A stretch of DNA of 13,603 nt, from contig JBNJEF010000017.1 of assembly GCA_051745565.1 (NCBI GenBank), positions 1 through 13,603 on the forward strand, written 5' to 3'. The notes beneath the pieces are model-generated. The model saw only the letters and a list, made by a program, of their open reading frames with translations, was not told the origin of the DNA and did not search any database. Numbering within the stretch: position 1 is the first letter of the stretch; each line of letters begins with the position of its first letter. Source of the stretch: SKVL01 sp051745565. GTDB taxonomy: Bacteria > Patescibacteriota > Minisyncoccia > Phycocordibacterales > CSBR16-193. Below, piece after piece: positions 1-4,907 of the stretch. Both the position numbers and the translations under genes were made by a program.

Positions 1-1
1 A

Positions 2-292
2 GAGAGGATCGAAGTACTTGCTCTGGAGGAGCTTTTAGCCGGACCCACAGAGGAAGAAGAGGATCAAGGATACAGCACTGCTATAAATGAGGGTGTGGAG
101 ATCTTGGATTTTTCCATTCAGGAGGGTACGGCTCAGGTTGACTTTAGCTCTGAACTGAACGAAGATGTTGCCGGTTCCGCAACTGTTTTGGCCATAAGAG
201 GGCAAATAGAGAACACGCTTAGGCAATTTGATCCGGTTGACAACGTTGTTATAATGGTTGAAGGTGAAGAAGAAGGAGTACTCCAACCATAA
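2..292 (+). CDS. GerMN-domain protein, C-terminal part (5' end outside window)
   Basis: This open frame enters from the left edge and stops at TAA 290-292, giving 96 visible residues and no start. The visible part reads like the second half of a GerMN domain (sporulation/germination-type domain, found also in many non-spore-formers). It has ALEELLAGPTEEE (the 'LL.GPT..E' signature), then a Gly-Tyr-Ser-Thr-Ala-Ile stretch, a 'VDFSSEL' strand, and 'QIENTLRQF' followed by 'VDNVVIMVEG', matching the typical 'qi..TL..fp.v..V.i.vdG' ending. In other bacteria such domains sit in secreted or lipid-anchored envelope proteins, often with a signal peptide; that part is not visible here. An internal GTG at 95 could act as a start but would cut the domain in half, so I read the frame as a truncated longer gene. 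An intrinsic terminator follows it directly. The exact function is unknown. Confidence 0.72.
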   Translation, partial: ERIEVLALEELLAGPTEEEEDQGYSTAINEGVEILDFSIQEGTAQVDFSSELNEDVAGSATVLAIRGQIENTLRQFDPVDNVVIMVEGEEEGVLQP

Positions 293-317
293 GCCCAAGT
301 AAGGTATTTTGAAAATT

Positions 318-344
318 AAAAAACCCGATTTAATCGGGTTTTTT
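318..344 (+). terminator. Intrinsic terminator after the GerMN gene
   Basis: CCCGAT (324-329) pairs with ATCGGG (333-338) around a three-base loop, flanked by A6 (318-323) and T6 (339-344). The A/T flanks make the structure symmetric, so it could work in both directions. It separates the GerMN gene from the cupin gene. Confidence 0.85.
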
Positions 345-361
345 AATGTGCTTGAATAGTG

Positions 362-367
362 TATAAT
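362..367 (+). promoter_or_regulatory. Probable -10 box of the cupin gene
   Basis: A perfect TATAAT lies 28 bases before the cupin ATG. With a 17-base spacer the -35 position falls on the T-tract of the preceding terminator (339-344), a weak match. No Shine-Dalgarno sequence precedes the ATG at 396. Confidence 0.5.
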
Positions 368-395
368 TAATTAATTAGCAGTAAAAAACAATATT

Positions 396-794
396 ATGAA
401 AGGATATTTTGTGAACATAGAAGATGAAACAAAAGATAACAGTGACTATCGTCGCGTACTTTATACGGCTAAAAATAGTCAGCTAGTGGTTATGAGTGTT
501 GAGCCTGGTGACGAAATTGGTGAAGAGATCCACGAACTTGATCAGTTCATAAGGATTGAAAAAGGAAAAGCCAAGGTGGTCTTGAATAAAACAGAAGAAA
601 AAGAGATAGAAGATGACTGGGCTGTGGTTATACCTGCCGGGGTTTGGCACAATGTTATAAATACCGGAGATAAACCGCTGAAGATCTATACTATTTATGC
701 TCCACCTGAGCACAAAGATGGGGTAGTGCAAAAGACCAAAGCAGATGAATACGAGGAGCACTTTGACGGTGTTACCACGGAAGAGGAGGAATAG
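396..794 (+). CDS. Small single-domain cupin protein (COG0662-like)
   Basis: This 132-residue protein is a single cupin barrel. The first cupin motif is seen at G38 to G57 as 'PGDEIGEEIHELDQF' with H46 and E55; the second is 'VVIPAGVWHNV' with H85 (about 77-87), followed by 'KIYTIYAPPEH'. It belongs to a widespread family of stand-alone bacterial cupins with the 'E.HE..DQF.R.E.G' pattern. Classical metal cupins carry His-x-His in motif 1, but here only H46 is kept, with D49/Q50 nearby, so metal binding may be altered. The substrate is not known for the family, and I do not assign a reaction. The C-terminus is highly acidic (ends TTEEEE). The gene is monocistronic, with a -10 box at 362 and a terminator at 815. 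The ATG at 396 has no Shine-Dalgarno sequence and is chosen because it fits the family's usual N-terminus 'MKG'. Confidence 0.85.
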   Translation: MKGYFVNIEDETKDNSDYRRVLYTAKNSQLVVMSVEPGDEIGEEIHELDQFIRIEKGKAKVVLNKTEEKEIEDDWAVVIPAGVWHNVINTGDKPLKIYTIYAPPEHKDGVVQKTKADEYEEHFDGVTTEEEE

Positions 795-814
795 GTGATA
801 CCTATTATTTACGC

Positions 815-843
815 AAAACCGCACGCTAAAAACGTGCGGTTTT
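815..843 (+). terminator. Intrinsic terminator after the cupin gene
   Basis: CCGCACG (819-825) pairs with CGTGCGG (833-839) around a seven-base loop, extended by AAAA/TTTT (815-818 with 840-843). It is a strong GC stem followed by a T-tract. Confidence 0.9.
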
Positions 844-872
844 TGTTTACATATGGAGTTTCCTGTTATATT
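843..872 (+). promoter_or_regulatory. Extended -10 promoter of the zinc-ribbon gene
   Basis: TGTTATATT (864-872) is an extended -10 element. TTGTTT (843-848) sits 18 bases upstream of the hexamer as a weak -35 and overlaps the T-tract of the cupin terminator. The predicted leader is about 40 bases, unlike several other promoters here, and carries a Shine-Dalgarno AAAGGAGAG at 906-914. Confidence 0.55.
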
Positions 873-919
873 CTAAAAAAAGTTCAGTAATTTAAAAATA
901 AAACAAAAGGAGAGATGTC

Positions 920-1300
920 ATGGATAATCTTTTCGGTTTAGGGCTTTCGCGCTTATTAATTTCTGCTTTGGCGTTGGTTATTTTGTTTTTTTTCTTGTAT
1001 ATCAACCTAAAGTTTTTAAGCTTTAGTTCCGAGAAAGAAGAAATTTCCTATTCATGGGAAGAGACTTGCTTGAAAAAGGGAAGAAAGGAATCTGAAAAAG
1101 ATTTCACTGTTGGATCAGGTTTAGTTAATTCGGAGAAAAAAATAATGTGTTTGGGGTGCGGATTTAGTGGCGTTGAATATTATGAAAAAGTTTGCGTGGA
1201 CTGTCCTAAATGTGGAATGAAAATGTTTTTAAAGGACGGTTATATCTATGCCGTTCATCCTTCCAGAGTATCTCCTCCGGAGATCTCCAAGCCCGTGTGA
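920..1300 (+). CDS. Membrane-anchored zinc-ribbon protein, function unknown
   Basis: I do not recognise the family of this 126-residue protein. Residues about 9-33 form one hydrophobic segment (LLISALALVILFFFLYI), consistent with an N-terminal anchor. A charged, probably flexible linker follows (about 36-72). The C-terminal part holds two CxxC knuckles, C77-x2-C80 and C95-x2-C98, with an extra C92, the layout of a zinc ribbon. The ribbon is likely cytoplasmic given the K/R-rich stretch after the membrane segment, but topology is uncertain. The start ATG at 920 is supported by AAAGGAGAG 5 bases upstream. The gene stands alone between two terminators, with its own extended -10 promoter. It stops with TGA, which supports the standard meaning of UGA in this genome. 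A role in binding nucleic acid or a partner protein at the membrane is only a guess. Confidence 0.8.
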   Translation: MDNLFGLGLSRLLISALALVILFFFLYINLKFLSFSSEKEEISYSWEETCLKKGRKESEKDFTVGSGLVNSEKKIMCLGCGFSGVEYYEKVCVDCPKCGMKMFLKDGYIYAVHPSRVSPPEISKPV

Positions 1301-1319
1301 CGTTGCACTTTTTATTTTA

Positions 1320-1345
1320 AAAACCGCCTGTTATCAGGCGGTTTT
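1320..1345 (+). terminator. Intrinsic terminator after the zinc-ribbon gene
   Basis: AAAACCGCCTG (1320-1330) pairs with CAGGCGGTTTT (1335-1345) around the loop TTAT. The GC stem with A/T flanks could serve both strands. Confidence 0.88.
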
Positions 1346-1371
1346 CTAAATTTTGGAGCAGTTGGTGCACA

Positions 1372-1391
1372 TGTTATAATAATCATATAAT
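1372..1391 (+). promoter_or_regulatory. Tandem -10 boxes before the host-attachment-like gene
   Basis: TGTTATAAT (1372-1380) is a perfect extended -10. A second TATAAT lies at 1386-1391, only 14 bases before the ATG at 1406. Initiation from the first would leave a leader of roughly 18 bases, from the second roughly 8 bases; neither leader has a Shine-Dalgarno sequence. -35 matches are weak (TTGGTG at 1362-1367). Confidence 0.6.
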
Positions 1392-1405
1392 TTCAGATCA
1401 TTATT

Positions 1406-1930
1406 ATGAAAATACCTTCAAAAAACCATCAATTTACCGGTAAACCCACTTTGCTTCTGGTTACCGCTGCTCAGGATGCGGTTCTCTATAAAGCCGAAGA
1501 TGGAGAGATGTATAATATTATGGAAATAATAGCAGATAAAAAAGAAGATTCTGATAAGCCCGGTGTTTCAAGGACCAAAAGACCGAACGTGGTTGAGCAC
1601 GGCATTGCTCTTGAAGAAAAACAGCAGAAGCTACGAGAAAAAGCTATCAAAGATTTTTTGGGAAAGTTGGAGGATAATTTAAAGAAAACCGAGGAATTGG
1701 AAAGAATAAAAGCGGTGTTTCTGTTCGCTCCTGACTTTATGGAAGAAGGGATAATTAACGCTTTACCCAAAGAAGTAAAGAATAAGGTTGAAAAGACCTT
1801 TTTGGGAAATTACACGAAGGAGCACCCGCTAGAGTTGGTCAAAAAAATAGATTCTTTATTGGCTGAAAAAAGGGTGATACCTACAGATGAGGAGGCGGCT
1901 AAAATACTAAAGCGCGGAAAGAGGCAATAG
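1406..1930 (+). CDS. Host-attachment / baeRF-like protein
   Basis: This 174-residue soluble protein resembles the family annotated as 'protein required for attachment to host cells' (Host_attach), related to the bacterial and archaeal eRF1-like (baeRF) group. Visible family features are an N-terminal strand 'PTLLLVTAAQDAVLYKA' with the expected small-residue turn, a basic middle (about 50-60), a long charged helix (about 68-100), the strand 'AVFLFAPDF' (about 104-112), then 'NALPKEVKNKVEKTF', 'NYTKEHPLELVKKI' and a Lys/Arg-rich tail. The family is best known from one attachment gene in Agrobacterium, but its biochemical role is unproven, and the eRF1-like fold suggests a ribosome or RNA-linked role. 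No signal peptide or membrane segment is present, so a direct surface adhesin is unlikely. The gene sits alone with tandem -10 boxes. It ends only a few bases before the -35 of the diguanylate cyclase promoter, with no obvious terminator. The assignment is by pattern and moderately sure. Confidence 0.62.
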   Translation: MKIPSKNHQFTGKPTLLLVTAAQDAVLYKAEDGEMYNIMEIIADKKEDSDKPGVSRTKRPNVVEHGIALEEKQQKLREKAIKDFLGKLEDNLKKTEELERIKAVFLFAPDFMEEGIINALPKEVKNKVEKTFLGNYTKEHPLELVKKIDSLLAEKRVIPTDEEAAKILKRGKRQ

Positions 1931-1932
1931 TA

Positions 1933-1961
1933 TTGACATATATATATACTTATTATACTAT
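1933..1961 (+). promoter_or_regulatory. Consensus -35/-10 promoter of the diguanylate cyclase pair
   Basis: A perfect TTGACA (1933-1938) is followed after 17 bases by TACTAT (1956-1961), or after 15 bases by TATACT (1954-1959). It is the only full-consensus -35 I find in front of a gene in this window. The leader contains an AT stem (TTTAAAG 1963-1969 with CTTTAAA 1975-1981) just before the Shine-Dalgarno AAGGAG. Confidence 0.7.
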
Positions 1962-1995
1962 TTTTAAAGCTGAACTTTAAAAAAGGAGCTTTGAG

Positions 1996-2592
1996 ATGGG
2001 GATAAATTGGTATTGGCTGGTAATAGTCGCCCAGATGGTGGCTATTTTGTATCTTGTTTATCTGTTATCAGTTACGGTTAAAAGATCCCAAAGGGATCCT
2101 TTAACTGGTCTGTATAACAGGGAAACCTTAAAAGAAACCTTCCAAAAACTTCAAGGATCAAAAAAAAGATTCTCTCTTATGATCCTTGATATTGACCACT
2201 TCAAGTACCTAAATGACTCATGCGGTCATGTGATCGGAGACGAGGTTTTAAAAGGCGTATCCGGAAGGATAGCCGGAAATATAAGACCACAGGATTCTTC
2301 TTTCCGATATGGAGGGGAGGAATTTTTGGTAATTCTTCCCGATACGGGAGAGGATGAGGCGGTGATAGTTGCCAGAAGGCTTCAGGAAAAACTAAGACAG
2401 CCTTACAGACTAAGGCAGAAATTTTCTGAGGGTTTAAATGTAACTGTCAGCATGGGGATATCAGTTTCCACAAAAGGAGATTCGCCTGAGGATGTTCTGG
2501 ATCGTGCCGATAAAGCACTTTACCGAGCCAAAAAAGCGGGACGTGACAGAATAGTTTTTGACCAACAAAAGAAGGAGGACAGAGATGAATAA
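1996..2592 (+). CDS. Membrane diguanylate cyclase (GGDEF domain)
   Basis: This 198-residue protein joins one N-terminal membrane segment (about 5-28) to a complete GGDEF domain (about 33-190). It makes cyclic di-GMP from two GTP. Visible signatures are 'RDPLTGLYNR' (33-42) at the domain start, 'LDIDHFKYLND' with D65 for metal binding, the active site GGEEF (106-110), and 'ADKALYRAKKAGRD' near the end. The product-inhibition site RxxD is intact: R97-P-Q-D100 lies exactly five residues before GGEEF, so feedback control is expected. There is no PAS, GAF or other sensor module; the short membrane helix is the only N-terminal region. ATG 1996 is preceded by AAAAAGGAGCTTTGAG, a good Shine-Dalgarno. 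The gene overlaps the next small gene by 8 bases, so the two are probably translated together from the TTGACA promoter at 1933. No c-di-GMP receptor or phosphodiesterase is in the window. Confidence 0.95.
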   Translation: MGINWYWLVIVAQMVAILYLVYLLSVTVKRSQRDPLTGLYNRETLKETFQKLQGSKKRFSLMILDIDHFKYLNDSCGHVIGDEVLKGVSGRIAGNIRPQDSSFRYGGEEFLVILPDTGEDEAVIVARRLQEKLRQPYRLRQKFSEGLNVTVSMGISVSTKGDSPEDVLDRADKALYRAKKAGRDRIVFDQQKKEDRDE

Positions 2593-2818
2593 AGTGGCAT
2601 TTGTTTTATCAATCGTTCTTTTTGTAGCCCTGGTTATCGGGGCAAAAACGTACGTAAACTGGTATTCGTCTTTGCCGGTTGTGAAAGTTACACCCGATAA
2701 CAATGTTGTAGCTGTAAAAGATGGGGATCAATATTTCGGTCCGGAATATATTGAAAAAAGGGAGGTAAGAAGATACAAAAAAGAGTGGGTTTCCTTTAGC
2801 TGGGAACCTGATGATTAG
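2585..2818 (+). CDS. Tiny single-pass membrane or secreted protein
   Basis: This 77-residue protein of unknown family has a hydrophobic N-terminus (about 4-20, VAFVLSIVLFVALVIGA) after MNK, so it is a signal-anchor or secreted protein. No lipobox is seen. The remainder, from about 24 onward, is polar with many aromatics (WYSSLP, YFGPEY, WVSFSWEPDD) and should lie outside the cytoplasm. The ATG at 2585 is chosen over an in-frame ATG at 2558 because a very strong Shine-Dalgarno AAGGAGGA lies at 2572-2579, six bases upstream of the chosen start, and because the hydrophobic segment then begins right at the N-terminus. The start overlaps the end of the diguanylate cyclase gene by 8 bases, so the proteins are probably co-translated and may act together, for example as an extracytoplasmic partner of the cyclase. 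That partnership is inferred from overlap only. A strong terminator closes the pair. Confidence 0.75.
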   Translation: MNKVAFVLSIVLFVALVIGAKTYVNWYSSLPVVKVTPDNNVVAVKDGDQYFGPEYIEKREVRRYKKEWVSFSWEPDD

Positions 2819-2825
2819 TTCCTTG

Positions 2826-2857
2826 ATCCCGAGTACTAGGTACTCGGGATTTTTTTA
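2826..2857 (+). terminator. Intrinsic terminator between convergent genes
   Basis: ATCCCGAGTA (2826-2835) and TACTCGGGAT (2841-2850) form a perfect 10-bp stem with loop CTAGG, followed by T7. The T-tract runs into the stop codon of the opposite-strand LOG gene (2855-2857), so the two transcription units end back to back with no spare sequence. Confidence 0.92.
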
Positions 2858-3577
2858 TTTTTCTTCTCCTTTTCGCCTTCTTACTCCCGCCATAACCCGA
2901 GCATCATTTTTTATTGTTTCCACTATCTGCTCAAGATCATCGGTTATAATATAGAGTTCACGATCTTCTTCACTTATGGTACCGCGATCGGCTAAGCTTT
3001 CTTTAATGAATGAATCTAAAGGTTCCCAGTACTCTTTACCGAAAAGAAAGATGGGTATTCGGGGAAGTTTATTCGTCTGAACCAGTGTGATTATCTCAAA
3101 AAACTCATCCATTGTCCCGAATCCTCCGGGGAAATAAACGAAGGCCTCGGCAGAAAAGGAAAGGCACACCTTTCGGCTGAAAAAGTAGTAAAAATCCAGA
3201 GATTCTTTTACGTAAGGATTTGTGTCTTGTTCACTCGGCAGGTCTATGCAAAAACCGATGGAGTCTCCGTCAGCTTCATATGCACCACGGTTGGCCGCTT
3301 CCATTATTCCCGGCCCTCCGCCTGTGATGATGGAAAAGCCGGTTTCTTCTACTATCTTTTTGGTCAACTCGCGTGCTTTTTGGTAGTAGTATTCGTCTTC
3401 TTTGAACTTTGAAGATCCGAATACTGTTACTGAAGAAGGGTATTTGGCCAGAAAATCAAATCCTCTTTTGAATTCTTTGTTTATAATACTTATTCTCTCT
3501 TGCGCCTCTTCTTGCATTATCTCCAAGGTAAAGGGCGGTACTTGCTTGTTTGAAAATTGATTATTTTCTTCGGACAT
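2855..3577 (-). CDS. LOG-family nucleotide phosphoribohydrolase
   Basis: This 240-residue protein belongs to the LOG / lysine-decarboxylase-like family (TIGR00730 type). Members cleave the N-glycosidic bond of nucleoside 5'-monophosphates, releasing a free base and ribose 5-phosphate. Family signatures are both present: GGGPGIMEAANRGA (86-99) and PGGFGTMDEFFE (150-161), with the upstream 'SRK' arginine/lysine pair (134-136) that contacts substrate in LOG enzymes. The fold is Rossmann-like, starting with 'SVTVFGSSKF' (49-58). In plants the enzyme activates cytokinins; in bacteria the substrate is often a purine or pyrimidine monophosphate, so nucleotide salvage is the safest reading. About 45 residues precede the fold, with no signal peptide. 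The ATG (complement of 3575-3577) has a -10-like TATAAC only 11 bases upstream and no convincing Shine-Dalgarno. The gene is divergent from tgt across about 70 bases. 'Lysine decarboxylase' annotations of this family are historical and wrong. Confidence 0.9.
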   Translation of the reverse strand: MSEENNQFSNKQVPPFTLEIMQEEAQERISIINKEFKRGFDFLAKYPSSVTVFGSSKFKEDEYYYQKARELTKKIVEETGFSIITGGGPGIMEAANRGAYEADGDSIGFCIDLPSEQDTNPYVKESLDFYYFFSRKVCLSFSAEAFVYFPGGFGTMDEFFEIITLVQTNKLPRIPIFLFGKEYWEPLDSFIKESLADRGTISEEDRELYIITDDLEQIVETIKNDARVMAGVRRRKGEEK

Positions 3578-3588
3578 ATCTATCCAGC

Positions 3589-3594
3589 GTTATA
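3589..3594 (-). promoter_or_regulatory. Probable -10 box of the LOG gene
   Basis: On the minus strand GATATAAC places TATAAC 11 bases before the LOG ATG, predicting a leader of about four bases. No good -35 is seen. It lies in the AT-rich divergent spacer 3578-3647 shared with tgt. Confidence 0.4.
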
Positions 3595-3627
3595 TCTGTT
3601 AATATTATTGAATAATAACATATATCT

Positions 3628-3633
3628 TATAGA
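3628..3633 (+). promoter_or_regulatory. Possible -10 box of tgt
   Basis: TATAGA lies 14 bases before the tgt ATG at 3648, within a very AT-rich spacer. An overlapping alternative is TTATAG at 3627. No preQ1-type riboswitch structure is evident in the roughly 70-base spacer. Confidence 0.35.
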
Positions 3634-3647
3634 GTAAATCATTGGTA

Positions 3648-4856
3648 ATGCACAAAAATAGGGATTTTTTTGAAATAGTAAATCGACATTCCGGTTCAAT
3701 GTCACGAACAGGAAAGATCAATACTCTTCATGGAACGATAAAGACGCCGGCTTTTATTCCGGTGGGCACGAAAGCTACGGTAAAAGGTCTTACTCCTGAA
3801 ATGGTTGAAGATACCGGTGCTCAAGCGGTGCTTGCCAATACTTATCATCTTTTTCTTGAACCCGGAGAAGATATCGTATCGGAGGCAGGTGGACTTCATT
3901 CCTTTATGAACTGGTCAAAGCCTGTTATTACGGACTCGGGGGGATTTCAGGTTTTTTCTTTGGGGGCCGGCCTCAACGGAGGCGCGTCTAAGATCGGAGG
4001 CGGTAAAGACCATTCGGACAAGAGCAGGGTCAAAGGAAATTCTTTTTCCTCGGCCAAGATAGATGAAAACGGTGTAACTTTTTCTTCTTTTAAGGATGGA
4101 AGCCTTCACACTTTCACTCCGGAGCGTAGTGTAGATATTCAACATGCTCTTGGCGCTGATATTTTCTTTGCTTTTGATGAATGCACTTCTCCCAATGCCG
4201 ATTACGATTACCAGTTAAAGGCGGCTGAGAGAACCCATCGATGGGCTAAGAGGTGTGTTGAGAGACATAAAGAGAATAAAAGAGCGACAAAAGAACAGGC
4301 TCTTTTCGGTGTGGTGCAAGGAGGGAGATTTGAAGATCTGCGTCGCTGGAGTGGCGAAACTTTGTCCGGCATGTCCTTTGACGGATTTGGTATTGGTGGC
4401 TCTTTTGAAAAAGAAGATATAGAAACAGCGGTTCGCTGGGTTAACGAGGAACTTCCGGAGGATAAGCCCAGACATCTTTTGGGCATAGGGACACCAAAAG
4501 ATATATTCGGGGCCATAGAGAACGGAGTTGATACATTTGATTGCGTATCCCCTACGCGTCTGGGTCGTAATGGCACCCTTTATACTAGAGATGGTGTTAT
4601 TCATATAAGAAATGGCTCCTATAGGCGTGATATGGGTGCTATTGATCCGGAGTGTGGCTGTTATGTTTGTAAAAATTATTCCCGAGCTTATCTTTCTCAT
4701 TTATTTAGGTCCGGCGAAATGTTGGGGGCGACACTGGGAACTTTTCATAATGTGCATTTTTTGGTTTCTATGGTTGATGAGATAAGACAGTCCATAGATC
4801 AGGGAGAGTTTTTTGATCTCAGGGATACTTTTATCGGACGATTTTACGGAGAGTAG
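3648..4856 (+). CDS. tgt: tRNA-guanine transglycosylase (bacterial Tgt)
   Basis: This 402-residue enzyme swaps guanine 34 in the anticodon of GUN tRNAs (Asp, Asn, His, Tyr) for a queuosine precursor. Catalytic parts are complete: general base D96 in 'DSGGFQVFSL', nucleophile D298 in 'FDCVSPTRLGRNG', and a zinc site C336-x-C338-x2-C341-x25-H367. 'LFGVVQGG' and 'GFGIGGSF' are the usual substrate-pocket stretches. Compared with the E. coli enzyme there is about 27 extra residues after FQVFSL (about 107-137), rich in Gly, Lys and Ser; my recollection is that CPR Tgt proteins often carry an insert here. The start is ATG 3648 rather than the in-frame TTG at 3642, because the TTG adds only two residues and sits nearer the -10. 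No queuosine synthesis genes are nearby, so the base (preQ1 or queuine) may be imported. uvrB follows after 51 bases with no terminator between. Confidence 0.97.
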   Translation: MHKNRDFFEIVNRHSGSMSRTGKINTLHGTIKTPAFIPVGTKATVKGLTPEMVEDTGAQAVLANTYHLFLEPGEDIVSEAGGLHSFMNWSKPVITDSGGFQVFSLGAGLNGGASKIGGGKDHSDKSRVKGNSFSSAKIDENGVTFSSFKDGSLHTFTPERSVDIQHALGADIFFAFDECTSPNADYDYQLKAAERTHRWAKRCVERHKENKRATKEQALFGVVQGGRFEDLRRWSGETLSGMSFDGFGIGGSFEKEDIETAVRWVNEELPEDKPRHLLGIGTPKDIFGAIENGVDTFDCVSPTRLGRNGTLYTRDGVIHIRNGSYRRDMGAIDPECGCYVCKNYSRAYLSHLFRSGEMLGATLGTFHNVHFLVSMVDEIRQSIDQGEFFDLRDTFIGRFYGE

Positions 4857-4864
4857 CTGAAATT

Positions 4865-4894
4865 TTGTTCGCTTGCTCTTCTTTGTGATATATT
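4865..4894 (+). promoter_or_regulatory. Extended -10 promoter of uvrB
   Basis: TGATATATT (4886-4894) is an extended -10 whose hexamer ends 13 bases before the uvrB ATG at 4908. TTGTTC (4865-4870) is a weak -35 at 18-base spacing. Predicted leader length is about seven bases with no Shine-Dalgarno. I see no LexA-type operator here. Confidence 0.55.
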
Positions 4895-4907
4895 TTTGAC
4901 ATTCCTT

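Noticed and set aside
483..824. Antisense open frame of 113 codons opposite the cupin
   Set aside because: It overlaps the cupin and its terminator hairpin and shows no recognisable domain.
1274..1288. Overlapping palindromes CTCCGGAG and GGAGATCTCC as an operator
   Set aside because: They lie inside the zinc-ribbon coding sequence close to its end and are short enough to arise by chance.
1933..1960. TATATATATA run as a simple repeat or origin-like element
   Set aside because: It is the spacer between a good -35 and -10 and needs no other explanation.
3578..3647. Possible preQ1 riboswitch or regulatory RNA upstream of tgt
   Set aside because: The spacer is about 70 very AT-rich bases with no stable stem or C-rich loop plus A-rich tail of the preQ1 type; it looks only like divergent promoters.
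4215..4700. Long open frame (161 codons) antisense to tgt
   Set aside because: It lies wholly opposite the conserved tgt coding sequence, has no family resemblance, no ribosome site and unlikely composition; it is a by-product of the tgt codons.
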